Assembly (NCBI GenBank): GCA_017590115.1 | Contig: JAGGNK010007082.1 | Coordinates: forward strand, 249,495 to 313,494 | Length of the DNA: 64,000 nt | Reading direction: 5' to 3' | Source: Montifringilla adamsi | Lineage: Eukaryota > Chordata > Aves > Passeriformes > Passeridae | Part shown: positions 42,981 through 57,144 of the stretch, piece by piece | Position numbering within the stretch: the first letter of the stretch is position 1 | Layout of the letters: each line of letters starts with the position of its first letter | Notes under the pieces: model-generated | What the model was told of the DNA's origin: nothing | The model's database searches: none | Seen by the model: only the letters and a program-made list of their open reading frames with translations | Made by a program: the position numbers and the translations under genes

Positions 42981-45319
42981 AGAAACAAACAATAATTTGG
43001 GCTGGAAATGGTTTCTGGGGGTCATCTCTCCAACAGGGAGAGATCAACCCTCCAAAACAAGGAACATCAGTGTTAACCCAAGCTGTTCAATTGACTTGTA
43101 GAAATGTTCACTACACTCAACTATGAGCAAAATACAAATTATAATAAAGGCATCTTAACGATATTCATGCTTGTAGATACAATGACAACAAAGTGAGTGG
43201 CTCTGAGGCTTTACACAAACACATGCCATTTTACTAGGGCATGTAGTGCATAAATGTGCATAATGCCTTCCATCCTTAACATGCCAGCCTTTCACAACTC
43301 CCTGCCACACCGCTGCTGAAACCTACCAAGGAAACTAAAACATATTAAAAATAAAATTACAAAAAGATGCATTCATTGGAAATTTTATTCCTCTTGATAT
43401 TGGCAATAATATGGTAAGAGATTACTCACAGTCAAGATTGCTTATTTCTATCAAAACTTCATACCACAAACCAAACAGCTTCACTAAAACCACAGGAAAA
43501 ATCTAACAGTTAAAACAAATAACCCAAACATTGTAGATGACAAGATTTATTTTGTTACATGACTTATTTATTAGAAATGCAATAATTTTTTCAGTGTACG
43601 CTTGTACATTCATTTCAGGTGGCTTTCAACTGAAAGACTGAGAAGAGTTTCCAAGCTAACTCCTTTGGAAGGATTCTCCTGCTCAGTTTTTCAGCTACTC
43701 CTTTAACACCTTAGGATGTGTATTTCCCTGCACCTTTTATTAATAACAGTCTATATAAATGCTTCACTTGTTCTCAATTTAGGTGGAGTTTTTTTGTTTG
43801 TTTCTTCTTGAAGACTTTCACTGCTGCTTCATTTCCAAAACTTGTTCATATAGTACACATTCAGAGAAAATTAAAAGAATAATAAAACCTGTATTTAAGA
43901 CTAAGACTACTTCAGCTTATACCAGCTAATTGCATTGTCTTCTATATGGCTTCTAAGCTTCACTGTGGGAATTACTTGCCAAAACAGATTCCCATTTTCT
44001 TACAGACCCATTTTCACCTCCTGTACTGTAATCTTGCTAAAAACTCTCTCTGCCCACACCTTTCAGAATTACTGTAGTCAACCTGTCTCTTTTGTGCTGC
44101 AGCCCCTTTCACAACGGCACAGCCTTTTCCAGTGATGGTCTCTGAACTCCCCCATGAGGATTTGCTGTGCCCACACCCACAAGCAGCGCAGTACAACAGG
44201 AATGGGACCAGGCAGGAAGGTCTGCAGACCTGAAACCCACATGGGATATGTTCTTGGAGTTTTAGTTTGGAATAGCTCCACTGGGATCCCACAGTCCAAC
44301 ATGAGCAGGACCACAGCTTCCAGTTTAGTTCCATCCAAAAGCAACTCAGCTTCCTTGATCCAAGCTGATTTCACAAGTCAAATCAAGGGCAGTCTGTGAG
44401 AACATTCAGTGGATTAATTTCCAAAGTGCACTCCTTGTCCAAATTAAAACAATTAAACGACCAATGAAGATTGCTTCTTTTCCTGTTCTCTATGCTATGC
44501 ATTCTGGCCATGAGGAAAACCTCCACAGGTCTCTCACATTCAGTGACTCAAGTTCACTCTTTTTGCGTACTTCTGTTCTCCTTTAATTCCCTGCACACGG
44601 ACAAGAGTATTTTCACGTGTGACCTTGCTGGGCCACTTTGTTTCTGAAATGCCACCTTTTGTTCCATTCTGACAGTTTCAGAGGAGATTCTTTTTCAGAA
44701 TATTTTCCTTTATAAAATTATAAAAATGAAAACCCAAAGTTTCTCACTCTCCATCAAGTGGGACAGGTATGCTTTTTCTTTTCTTCTGTGTGAAATCAAG
44801 GCTAGAAAATTGCTTCTACAAAACTACTAGGAAGTTTTAACTGCTGTGCTCTGGTTTAAGAAAAAAGTATTTTTAGTCAAATAGATTAAGATTACATTTA
44901 GATTATATGTCTATTTAATATGAATGATGAATGTTGTAGGTAAAAAAAAAGTCTGTCATAAAGCACAACATATTTGTGTCATCACACAGGATAACAGATT
45001 GTCTCCCTGAGGCCTAAGTGATGAACCAGACCACAGAACCGCTTGTTTCATGTGGAAGGAGGAGCAGCCACTGAGTACCACTATCTGTGTAAGCACAGAA
45101 GTTCTTTATCACAAGGAGTATAAATTTCCAGAAGTATTAGCCATCTACAAACATGGTGAAAAACTGAAGTTTGTTTTCCTGTTCATTTTATACATTAATC
45201 AGTGAAGCCCACTCTGTGCCACATTGAAGTGAAAAGTCCAGCTCCTGTGAGTGACTCTCCACATTCCTGGTACTGAAAAAAAAATGACACTCCTTTCTTC
45301 GAAAGAACAAGAAGGATGA

Positions 45320-46485
45320 TCCAAGAAGCTACAGACTGTGCACTGTCATCTCAGCCTTAGGGAGGTCAGGGAGCAAATTCTCATAGGAGCCATTTCCAAA
45401 CATAATGTGGACAAAAAGTGATTTGTATTAGTCAGCATGGGTATATAAAAAGGAAGTAATGATGTCTGACAGACCTGACAGCATTCTTTGAGAAGATGAC
45501 TTGTAGCTGGGACAACACCATGACCTACAACATCCTCACACAAGGGGATGTAGCAGGGGCCAGGCACAACAAGGGGGTAGACTGCAAGCCTGGATGAAGG
45601 GCAAGGTTCCTGGGGCTGGGATCAGAGGTGCACTGCCCAATTAGAACCCAGGCATCAGTGCTGTAAGCCCAGAGGTACAGACTTGACCAGCACTGTTTAA
45701 GTTCCCCATTTATGATCTGGACCCAGCTCATCCTCAGCAAATATGCTGATGGAACAAAAATTGCACAAGGGGAAGTGCAAAGTTCTGTACATGGGGAGGA
45801 ATAAACCCATGGACCAGTAAAGGCTGGGGGGCAGCTGGACAGAAAACAACTCTGCAGAAGACACTGGTGCTGTTGTACATGAACTAGCAATGCTTCCTCA
45901 CAATAACAACAAATAAAAGGGTTGGCAGCATCCTGGATTAGGAAAAAGCATCACTTGCAGCATGAGAAAGGCGATCCTTCTCTTTCATTCTAATTCTAGA
46001 ATTAGAATTTGGCTCCCCAAATCAAGAGTGAAACAGATGGAGTATGTGACACCAGCAAAGGGCTATAGAGACAAAGTGATTGGGAAGAGGCTGAGAAAGC
46101 TGGGATTGTTAAGCCTGGAAAGGGGAATGATCAGGAGGATCTTATCAGTGTGTATAAATACACAAAGGGTTAAAAGGCTTAAGGCAGACTCTCCCTAGCA
46201 GTACTGAGGGATGGGACAATAGCCAGCAGTCACAAATTAAAATACAGGAAATTCAACTTAAAAACAGGGGATGGAGTTATTTATTTTTCTGTGGGGTGGT
46301 TGAAGAGCAGAGAACTTGTCAATAGAGGTTAAATCACCATTCTCAGAACCATTCCAAACCCAACTGAACACATTACTGATCGCTGTAACTAGCCTTGCTC
46401 TAAGAAGATGAATTTGGATCAGGCCATGTCCAAAAGTCTCCTCCAACTTCAGGTATTCTGTGTATTCTGGGATTCTTTGAGTTTC
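45320..46485 (+). mobile_element. Old CR1 LINE copy, ORF2 3' part plus 3' UTR
   Basis: About 1.17 kb, much longer than the other CR1 pieces. Reverse-transcriptase ORF landmarks appear in order: ggtcagggagcaaattctca, atttccaaacataatgtgga, acaacatcctcacacaaggg and caaatatgctgatggaacaa. Then come gatcttatcagtgtgtataa and the tail tccaacttcaggtattctgt. It is heavily mutated with no intact ORF. Confidence 0.8.
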
Positions 46486-48128
46486 CTAAAACAACCTCAG
46501 TAATTCCTGTTGTACCTGTCCTGTTTTTCTTTCTGAGTCTCTGTCCTGTAGCAGATTCCTCCTCTGAAGAGACATCTATCAAGCCGGTTATAGAGGCTAT
46601 TTTTTTTTCCAAACTGAGGATCCCTTTCAGTGTTCAGTTATTAATATAGCTTAAGTTTTACTAGTTTGAACAGAAAGGCACAGATCGCATAAATCAGTAT
46701 TGCACTTTCTTCAGGTTCAGTAATGTTCATCTTGAACATCAAGATTTTCATTTCTACAGTTTTTCCTATCTCCTACACTAAAATTCAATGCACAAGTCTG
46801 CACCAGGTATTTCTTCTCACTTTTAACAACTACTTCCATTTCCCTTATTGCTGCTGTGTATTATAATGAACAGAGCAATATAGCTTGAGTGAATTTCCTA
46901 CAAGTCCAGCACTACACAGACCCAAGTGTCAGCTAGCTCCAATTAATGACAATCAGGTTACACGAAACTGAAAAACGTGCAAAAGTCTACTGCTTCAACT
47001 GTCCCAACATAAAGCTGTTACTGGACACTTCATATGCACACTGGTTTCCTGGCTTATTTTCATTTTCCTTTGCCCTAATAAGAAACCTCACCAAAAATTC
47101 ACATATCACTGCATTGGAACCTGTGGTATCCCATTGTTATAAAAACATAAGAGGTGAGAAAGTCATTAAATATCATGGGTGATACTCTGTTTATTTAAAA
47201 AGGTATCAATTTGTTGATGTTTTCACCTATTTCCTTCATATTAACTTACATGGTTATTATTTACCCAAGCAAATCTGGACAGTTACCTGTATGTTGTTCC
47301 ATATCTCTCTCATGCTTCTTTAAAGCTGCTGTCCTGGTACTTTCAATCAAACTAATTACTCTTTTACCTAAAAAATATCCCATCTGTGACAAATTTAGGC
47401 TAGAGAGTTGCCTAAAGGATCCTCTAACAGTTTCTAAAAGCTTCTCCTAATTGTCTATATAAATTAGTCCAAACCTCAGTGGGAAAAATTGGCACTGAAG
47501 TTTCACTTATGATACCAAAGCTAAACAAACATGATGCTGTCAAAAAACCCCACAATGTCTACACAGGTAACTTGATTTTGGAGGTAGAATATAGCTGCAC
47601 AGCATAACACAGCTGCCTTTCTCATCCATGTGTTCTTCTACCACTTTAGCCTGATGATTTTCACATACCCACTGACTTTCTCTCATTTCCCAGTGCCTAC
47701 ATTTATCTTCCCTATCTCATTAGTACAGACATATCCACACAGCATCACAGCTCACACTACTGCTTTAAGTTATTTTTCAGTTAAAAAGGTGGAAAGAGTC
47801 AATCTTCAAGAGCAAATTTCAGAAACTGCAGAACTTAATTTGATACTTATGGGAAGACATAAAAGACTGGTATCACTGGATATGTTAAGAGAACCACTTG
47901 AACTTTGACTAATTCGACACATTATTTTGTGACTTGTCATCAGACAAAAATCCATGGTGTGTGTATTACAGCTATTTTTAAAAGTACTTCAAGGGCATTA
48001 CTTTTGAAGCGTGTTCTGCGAATTGATGGGGCAATTTAAAGGATAGACACCAGTGGAAAGAATGGTCTTATTTGACTATGAATATTAAGGCAACACAAAA
48101 GTAAAATAATACATTCAATAAAACTACA

Positions 48129-48519
48129 TGCTTGGCTTTAGCAAACAAGGCAATGCACCTAATAACTGCTATATGAGAGACGGGATAATGATTGAGAAAG
48201 ATATATCACCAATTGCCTAAATACTCCACCATCATCCAGAGCCCACAGTCACTGGGGAGCCCTGTTTTGCAGGGAGCACCTGGAGAAAACTTCCTGGCAA
48301 TTGGGAAGATCCCATACGGTGCATCCACCTACAGATGAGGTCTCCAAATTCCCTGAAAATGGGTCCAACTTTTATAGGCCCAAATGAGCAAGTCAAAGTG
48401 ACCTAATAATATTTTTAGCACAGAAACTCCTCCATCTGATGGCACACTTCTCAACCAGCAGGGGCCAGAGCTTGGCCAAAGCCCAGGCCTTGGCTGGGAG
48501 GGTTTTCCCCTAAAACACA
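48129..48519 (-). mobile_element. Solo ERV LTR with TATA box and 5-bp target-site duplication
   Basis: 391 bp, TGCTTGGC...AAAACACA on the + strand, giving TG...CA ends. CTACA flanks both sides (48124-48128 and 48520-48524). On the minus strand it starts TGTGTTTTAGGGG and contains a clear TATAAAA box (forward 48370-48376) in the context gcctataaaagttgg. It resembles ERVL-type avian LTRs. No internal sequence remains. Confidence 0.9.
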
Positions 48520-51500
48520 CTACAAACAAACCTCTATTCATGTCAGTTGGGAAAGTTTCTTAAAATGATACATTTATTGCAGATAACTACACAAGGTTAT
48601 ACAGAGCTAGCATAAGCATCTGTGTCATTTATTTTCAGCTAAATAATACTGATGATGTTAGTCACATAATGCCCAGGGTTCATCTTTTAAGTCAACTCTG
48701 GCTGAGACGTACTGCTCAGGCCATCAAAGTGTCAATAAGAAACATTTTCTCTGCTGTAAAATAGCAAAGTAAAACAAAATATGAGGCCACCACCTTCTGT
48801 TTCACCACCCACCTTGCAGCTTTGGAACAAGTCCTTTCAGAAGCAGTTACACACTCAGTTATTAACAGAGGGCAGCACCTACAGAGGATTTCATAATCTC
48901 CGGCCAGTAGTTTTACTTCTTATTTACAGCTTAGTGCTTGCTTCACATTATTTCCCCATTCCTTTCTCAGAGCTACATTTCATTATCAATGGTTCGTACA
49001 CACACCTAAACAAACCTGCAAAAAGCTTTTAACTCTGGGGAGTGAAAAACACCAGAAAGCTTGACCATTCAATTACCCAATTACCTGTACTCATTACTAA
49101 GAATGACAACTTCAGCAGCCATTACAGCTGTTGTACATGTTTATACAGTTTTAAAATTGTACAGCTGTAATGTTTTTTAAAGTAGCTTCTGGAATGACTG
49201 CTGTCTACCAGCAAAATGTCAACCCTGATCATCTCACCTGGAAGCTTCAAATGGAGCAGATACAATTCCAAAAGCGCAGTGCTGGTGTCTACATGAACCT
49301 CGACAAGATTTTTCAGGATGTTCTGTGCAGGACTGTCCAATACACAATGCACCTTGTTTTAAGTGTCCAACAGCACCAACAAAGGTTTAATGAGCACAAA
49401 TGTACCTCCCTCTGTGGGTATGGTAATGAAGAGAGCCCCAGACACAATTCCACTCCTTTGCTCCCAAGAACACAGATGAAAAGGCCTGTGGAGCTTTCAG
49501 CAGCTATTGCCTATAAAAACTTGCTAAACAGATCGTCACTGTAGGTACCTGAGCAATAAACGAAATCGAAACAGACTGCACAGCTCTGCAATTCAGCCTG
49601 GCAAGGCCCATCAAAGAAATGATGAATCATTCCCTACTACCAGCAACAACCACATATCTGAAATGTGCTGATGACTTCAAATCTCTTGAAAAAGAAAGCT
49701 CTTTGTTGCTTGCTGCTTGTACCTGCTTCAGCAAATTAGATGGTGTAAGACAGTTCCTGTTGATTGACTCAGCTGTGGGAACGAGAACTGCTGTAGACAA
49801 CTCACTGAAATTCTGACAGGTAAGGTTTGACTACACATACACCGGCCCCTAAGAAAAATAAGTTGCTTCTCTGAGTATTCTTAAACAGTAGAATCAAAGA
49901 AATTAGAAGTGGAAAGACAGTACTTGGAACAAAATGAAGTAATATTGCTGTGTGGAAAATTCAGCGTCAGCTGAAAATAAACGTTGCATTTTTCCAAGCT
50001 AAATTATTTATCACTAAAGTAAATCTAAAAGATGAAATCAAAATTACCATTTCAGGGAGGGGAGAAAGCACTGAGACTATTTAAGTCAACCCTGAGGTAT
50101 CTAAAAGTCTGCTACAGGTCATTGTCTTTTCCAAAACTGAAAACTGCCGCAAGCAAAACCTTCAGTTCCAGAGGAGTCGTCTTCATGTTTTCTAACTTCA
50201 ACAGAAGTCCATTACCTGCTTCCTAGGAATTTTTTACAAGTGACCAGATGGCAACATCAAAGTACAGCCATGGGTGGGCAACAAAGCCATCCCAACCCTG
50301 CAAAATCTGACTTCTTGCTACATTCCAGCTCATGCCTCTCTGTAAAATAAAACAAACTATAGGAGAAAGGTGGCCTAGAATTGTACCACTATTCCAATAT
50401 TCTCAACACTTCCATTAAACCTGGGTTTTCTGAGGCTGCCCTAAGACTCCTTTGACTTTTATAAAAAGATAAAGCAGATGTCAGAAATCTTAATTCTTCC
50501 AACTAAGGTAATAAGTAAATTCCTTAAACAAAAATTTCAGTCTTTAGATCCTAGATCTTCTGTGTGAAAAACTGACAACTGCACATTAAATAAAAACAAA
50601 AGAACAAGATCATCTTCTAACAACAAACATTGACTGTATCCTTCAATTTCAAGGGACTTGCCTTACTGCTGGGATACAACCGGAAGCCCACAGGTTGGTG
50701 AAGAAGCGCAGGACTGGCTCCTAAACCAAAACTTGCAAGTGAACCAGAGGTACCTGCACCACCACAAGCATCAGCAGTGCAGCTATAGAGCAGTGCAGAT
50801 GGGCCATTATCCTCCTGCAGGTGGATACTGCCCAAGGAGTGGGCCCCCTTCACCTTGACACTCACAGTCCTGTCTCACAGTCCTTCCCTACCTTCATGTC
50901 AATTCTAGTCATAAACTGACATTTGAGGACCTGTTTAATCCAGGAAATCTTCAGGAAAAAAAAGCCCAGGGCCCCTGGTAACTGTGAGACTGCGTCTTTT
51001 TTAAAAACAAAACAGGCACACTTTGCATGCCCTGGCAAAATATTCTGTGCAAGGAGAGTAATTTATGAACACTCTATACCATACATCCACCCCTTCATGG
51101 CTTCCCTGGCAATACATTATATGGAACATCAAAATGAAGCCCACATACTGGAGCAAAAGAACAGGCCCATATAACACTGTGCAATGACCACCTCAATCAA
51201 CAAAACATCCTTGTAGATACAAACCTTGAGTCTGAACCATGTGAGGCGTTTGGACAATTTTCTTCTAAATTCTGTTCAGACACTTCACCTAGTCTGCATT
51301 ACTGTGTGTGAGATTAGAAGTCATGAAGGCAGAAATACAGAATATGAAGTATAGAGTTTACTATTTTTAAAACAGGAAGTGTAATTCCAAAAAGCAAAGA
51401 AATCCCAGCTGTGACACAGACTCTCTTAGAATAAATCTCATCCCTATTATTACTGTCTATAAGTCCCCTCCTCTCTCACCTCCCACATCAGCCACCCATA

Positions 51501-52489
51501 ACTATGAAGTTCACATCATTGGTGTCTTCTCCACTCAAACACAGAGTGCTCTGGGCAGCTTCCAGCCTCGAAATGAACCAGCATTAGTCTGAAAATATTT
51601 TCACCTCTAACATCCCCCTCAGGACAGTATTACTTTGTTCACATCACAGATGTGAAAGCAAAATGTTGCTTAAATGTTATTTTTTTTCTTTAATAACCCA
51701 AGCTCTCACTAGTGCCTTAAGTCTTGTAGTTCTGAGAGCCTCATGAGTGGAAAAGAAAGGAAAGCAGAAAAAAGCCATGATATGTCATGCCACACCTCAC
51801 AGGCTGTTTAAAGTTTAAGACCTTTAAACCATGGAGAATATCAAATAAACCACCAGCAATGTCAACAGGTCTCCACACAGACCAAATCCACCTGCCCAAA
51901 CCAGATTTCAGAACAGGAGTTAAACAGCCTGATTCAATGGGTGCACAGAAGAACAAGGAGAACACTGCTGCCTCACGACAGCTTTTTCATTGACCTGAAC
52001 TGAATTTGGTTCAGGCAAATGTTTAATAAATGCAGCGTTGCTCTGGAAATTGGTCTTTTTAATATTCACAAATGTCTCATTGGTATAAGGCAAAAACGAG
52101 ATATTCTAAAATCTTACTGGTAAACTCAATTTAACGTGCACAAAGCGGAACTTGCCAATTACAGGCAGGATTACTGCCCATGGATCCTGAGTTTTCCTCT
52201 GTACCTTTAAGTGATGAGCACTCAAACAGAATTAGAAATGTTACACGTGGTATCCACCTGAAAACACAGGTGAGAGCTGTTTAGTTTGGGTAGCTATGGA
52301 AAATTCTTTCAGGTAGAGTGAGGTGATCTAAGTGTCTTCCTTCAGCACTTCCCTCCCCTTTCCCATTACCATTATACACATTATTCCCCTTCAAACAGCT
52401 GGAACAAGAAACTGCTCTGAAGGCTTCATCATTGAAGACATCCCATACACTGGGTCAATCACAGACATTTAAGAACCAAAGCAGCTTCA

Positions 52490-52540
52490 TGATCTTTGAA
52501 CTGGCGTCTTTCCAACCCAAACCATGCTGTGATCCTGATA
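52490..52540 (+). mobile_element. Possible CR1 3' tail
   Basis: tcatgatctttgaactggcg then tttccaacccaaaccatgct gtgatcctg resembles the last 50 bp of CR1, without the usual upstream landmarks. Confidence 0.5.
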
Positions 52541-52945
52541 CAAAAAGCAAGTCAGTGCCACAAGCCTCACTTTTTATCTTCTAAGCTCACAAATTCTCTT
52601 TTCTCTCATTTCCTTTAAAAAGTGCCCTTCACATGCAGGATCGCCCAGGAAGTTTTAATCTGAATAGACAGGAAAGGGTGTTGAGGTAAAATCTGGTGAA
52701 AATATGTAGCTCACCACTTTCACAGAAGTTAGCAAGCCTGGTTAAAGATTAGGCCAAATACATTACCATTTTATGAACATTTTTATATACTGGTTATCCA
52801 GTCTCTGAAATTATATACTTACAGCAGTAGGAAATACACATGTATATATACAAGGCACATACACTTGTAGAGACAAGCCTTATTAAGAGGAGTTAATCAG
52901 AGTGATCCACAGATCACTTAATTCAGGCTGTGACAAGCCAAAGTA

Positions 52946-52963
52946 AAAAAAAAAAAAAAAAAC
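52946..52963. repeat. A-rich simple sequence
   Basis: A run of about 18 A followed by aac/aaac interruptions, in intron 1. Confidence 0.8.
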
Positions 52964-53590
52964 AAACCAAAAAACAAAAAAACTTTAAAGATGAGGAATC
53001 CTTACACAGAACAACCTTGCTCCATCTATCTGCTCTGCAAATAGATGAAAAGAGCAGCACTGAAAGAGCAAAAACCTCAGGATGTTAGAAAAGTAGGAGT
53101 ATTCAGAACAACAAGTCTTAACACATTCAAGTGTTTATGAAGTCAGCAATGAATAAAATAAAAATCTGGATATCTGAGCATTCTAACTGTTAAGCAAGAC
53201 TAGTGATTATTAATACATAATTAAAAGTTAGCTAGCACTGGGGACTGGGGAGGCACTAAGCATGGATACTGACCAAAAGCATGTTAAAAATTAACACAAC
53301 CCACTCTTCCCTGTCTCAGTCCATCTCTTCAGCTTGCTCAGCACTGAGATTTCCTTCACTTAGTCCACTGAATGAGGCAAAACTGAAAAGGGTAGTAAGT
53401 TATGAATAACTTGCTTAGGCAAAAGTTCCATCCCAATCACATGAAACTGAAGGGATCAAAGAGCCTATTTTATTTTCCTGAAAATTAACATGCTTCCAGT
53501 CACAAATTTTATATTCCTAATAGATATTTCATTGCAAATGGCTATTTATTTGATGAATTAATAAATAAATCAGAAGCATATTGCAGACCT

Positions 53591-53640
53591 GTCTTTTTCT
53601 GTTTCAAGATCATCAAGTCTTTTTCTGTTTCAAGATCATC
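53591..53640. repeat. 26-bp tandem duplication, two copies
   Basis: gtctttttctgtttcaagat followed by catc at 53591-53614 recurs at 53617-53640. The copies are identical over 24 bp with a 26-bp period. Confidence 0.95.
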
Positions 53641-54174
53641 TTAATCTTTCACCTGATCTTTCTTTTCCTTAGTAATAAATTTCACAAAGATTACTAGGTA
53701 TCCAGTTAATACTTAAAAAGAAAAAATTTGTGTGAAGGCTACCATTGAAAGAAAAATAGTCCGATAAAGCATAGAAAACAGAGAACATGAAGATTTAATA
53801 CTGGCTGATAGCAACACAATCCTCCAGAAAGCTCCAGCTTCTGCATCATGGGCTAACAAATCCAGAACCTGAGACCTGCACATTTCAGGTAAAGAAAGGT
53901 AAGTCACCTTTCACTTCCTGATTAGAAACAAGTTTCCACACAATCAAATTGGAACAATCCCCCTGAAGAGAACTGCCCTTTTCTTGCTGAGCAACAACAC
54001 CATTTGAGTCTGAGCTCCAGCTTCAGAACCAATGATGTAGATGTAAACATGACAGGAGTTCTGTGCCTGACTGAAACAATAGGCCTCTCCCAGCAGCAGA
54101 GCTGAGAATAGCTCGGGCAGGTGGGTGGAAGGCAGGAATTATTGGCTCCTAAACAGGAGGACTAAAAGAAAACT

Positions 54175-54214
54175 TAAAAAAAAAAAAAAAAAAAGAAAAA
54201 AAAGAAAAAAAAAG
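54175..54214. repeat. A-rich simple sequence
   Basis: About 40 bp of A with three single G interruptions, in intron 1. Confidence 0.85.
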
Positions 54215-57144
54215 GAATAACATACTGCCAAGTTTGAAAAACTATTTGAATAACCAGTGCAACAAGATGTGGTATCGTGTTTCCTCAGAGAGGAGAAAAA
54301 AACCTGCTGTGCTTTGGTATAGTAAAAGCAGAAATTCCAGGCATAACTTGAGAGCTGGTCATACGAAACAGGGCCTTGGCTTCTTCAAAACACTCTTTCC
54401 CAGTTTGTTGCAATACTTTCATTTCTATTATGTGCAATTTGCAATTCTTATGAAGAAAAATATCAATCCTTCAGTTCCAGCAACTCTGCACTACAGTAAA
54501 ACCTGAGTGTCAGTCTTCAGAGAAACTGACCAGTCTCTATTGCTTTAGTCTTCTGAGAGAAGGATGAAGAACCTTTTGTCTCACCAAATGTGCACACACA
54601 ATTAGCTCAACTAACAGTCCAGCCAAGACCAAGAAGGACTGCCTATAGTCTTTAAAAACACTCAAGTTATGAGACAGTAAAACTAAATATCTTGAATACT
54701 CCCAAGCTAGACTATAATCATGGCTTGTCTACTTCCTCTTCTGAGGCAAGCACTACTTCAAAAGGCTTCTGCAGCTGGGCAAAGTGCAGTTACAGTAAGG
54801 AACTGTGGCCAGCACTCTTCTGGGCTATGCATACACCTTCACTTTCCTCCGTTGTAGGGCACAAAGAAGCTCCTGCAATTACATGTAAGTACAGCAGAAT
54901 GACAAAAACTAGAACATTACATTGACATAACTGGACACCCAAACAGAAAAGCTTAAAAATAAACTCCTAGAAGCATCATCATTACCATGTGCAAGGGGTT
55001 TTTCTTCTACTCTCACCCTGCAGACTCTTTTCCTTGCTTTTAAGAAGATATCAAATTGGTTTTATTGCTTGAAAAGTACTTCACTATGGCTGAATATATT
55101 TATCGCTTTGTTTAAACAGCTTAAACTCACAAAAGATGTTTATTTAGACGCTGTCATTAACTGATACTGATAATGCTGCTGACAAGCATCTTATCTCTTT
55201 CACATGTTGTAAAATAGAATAAAATCACTTTGTAAAATGAAACATTTTTCAAGCAGTCTACAACAAGCTCTCTTTAAAAAATTATAAATTTAATCTCCTC
55301 AAGACAAACACCATGATACTTTACTGCCTTTCTTCCTGTTACCTTATTCTGTAGTTTTCCCCAAACAATTTCAAAACTTAAAGAAATAAGATAACTCATG
55401 TTTCAAGTCTGTTTCACAACAGAAGAAACAGAACTTTGAGAAGAGAGAGAAAATTGAGGGAAGAAAAAGAGGTGATGCTGCTTAACTAATAAATTCATAT
55501 AAATAATCTTCTCTCAATCTCTCTTAAGCCCCAAAATAACTTTAATCTGTAAGAAGCTTTCAAAGTTAGCACTCAGAAGTCTCAGTTATTTTCCACTCCA
55601 AAATTACCTCTCACATCTACTGTTGTTGCTTTAAAGACAAGAAAACTCACTTTGGGTCTGAATGCTACATATTATTCCAAAGATCATTTGGAGGTGAATG
55701 CATTCAGTGCAGCGATTAAATGTCAGCTAAATCACAACCAAAAAGGCACACTAGACACAGTTCACATTTAAACAGCTGTAGCGAATAGCAAGGTAATTGT
55801 AATTAAATTACAACTGCTTTGGACTTTCACTTCAAGAAAACAGAAAAGAATTTACTGTTTTCTCAAACAATACATTTTTAAACATTAAAATCCTCAGAAC
55901 CAAAGATGGCCTGTGATTCATGTTTCACTCTTAAACGCCTGTGCCTTTTCGCAGGTAAATACAAACAATTGTTGGATCTACTGTCACTCCCCCACCACAG
56001 AATGCCTTCTTTCAAATACCAGTCCAGATTTCTCTTCACTTCTCTTTGAAAAGGCTGACAGGCAGGGTAGGAGAGACCAAGCAAAACAACGAGAAACTCA
56101 CGACAATAAGCAGCAATACATTGGGAAAAGACAGTCTAAAATACCCTGGTTTCTGACTTCTTCAATTCTAACTAAGCTACAAAGGTAAGTTTTGCTGGGG
56201 ATATTTCCTGAAGCATCAAGGGTAAAGGCTGCCACAACACAGGTACACCCGTACCCCAAATGCTACACCTGCCCCTTTCTCTGCATCACGCACAGATCAG
56301 AAGGTCTTCTGACAATTTAACATCGCAAATTACAGCAATTAAAACAAACTGAATTCTCGAATATTAGAGAAACCCATCCTCGAACACCTTTGTCTGCTTT
56401 TGTCTCGACAGCATTGGCACACAAGGTCAAAGACAACGGCGAGGGAGCGGAAGAGTTAACAGCCAGAACTTGTCCGTGTTTCCAAAACAGAGCGGTGGCA
56501 CCAACGTTGCCTTTCTGCCGTGTTTACAAGAGGGAACACAGTTCGGGATAAACCTCTGGCTGTAGTCACGCTTTATCGCTAGGACACATTCCTTCAGTGT
56601 CCGGCTGTACCCGGCCGAACCCCCGTACACCTGGAAGGAGCCCCGGGACAGGGGGGACACACACGGCAGAAGGAGGGTGTGCTGGAGGGGCCGCGGAAAG
56701 CACAGCCCTGAAGGAAGCGTGCCTCCGAGAGGGCGAAGGTTTAGGGGCAGATCCTGGCGACCAGGAACACGGAGAGGCTGGCGGGGTCGGGCCGGGCAGG
56801 GGCGCAACACTGCGGGGACGGCTGAGGAAAGGACTCGGAACTGGAAGCACCGGGGTGCGGGCAGGTACCCCCGGCAGCCGCGGAGGGGCAGCGGGGCCGG
56901 ACAGCGCGGGGTTCCCGGGACCGCCGCCCGCGCCCCGGGGAGGGAGCGGTGCTGCCCCGCTCCTGGAGCTGCCCCGTGGGGCCCGGGGGTACGGAGCGGC
57001 GGGTCCGCCCTTAGCGAGTCCCTCTCGGGGCGAGCGGCCCCTCCGGATCCAGGCCCGACCGCGGGATTCCCGCGCCTCCCGTGTCTCCCCGCCGCCCTCA
57101 GGGTCCCATCCCCGGCGCTATCCCCGTGCCCCCGCTCCGCTCAC

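Larger units (their letters stand above)
31621..57144 (-). other. ITCH: ITCH intron 1 (about 25.5 kb)
   Basis: From the exon 1 donor to the exon 2 acceptor. No coding exon of another gene was recognised on either strand. Contents I can name are two solo LTRs (32908-33545, 48129-48519), an old CR1 (45320-46485), a possible CR1 tail near 52490, homopolymer tracts and a small tandem repeat. The stretches 33551-42930, 43050-45300, 46500-48120 and 48525-52480 otherwise hold AT-rich unique-looking sequence. Undetected 5' UTR exons, enhancers or ncRNAs are possible. Confidence 0.75.

Noticed and set aside
42990..43050. CR1-like antisense start next to the T43 tract
   Set aside because: ggtttctgggggtcatctct resembles CR1 only loosely and the expected continuation is missing.
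44014..44399. Overlapping 106-, 98- and 81-residue ORFs, possible retroelement or exon
   Set aside because: ORFs on both strands over the same bases, no recognisable reverse-transcriptase, gag or cellular motif. Probably chance.
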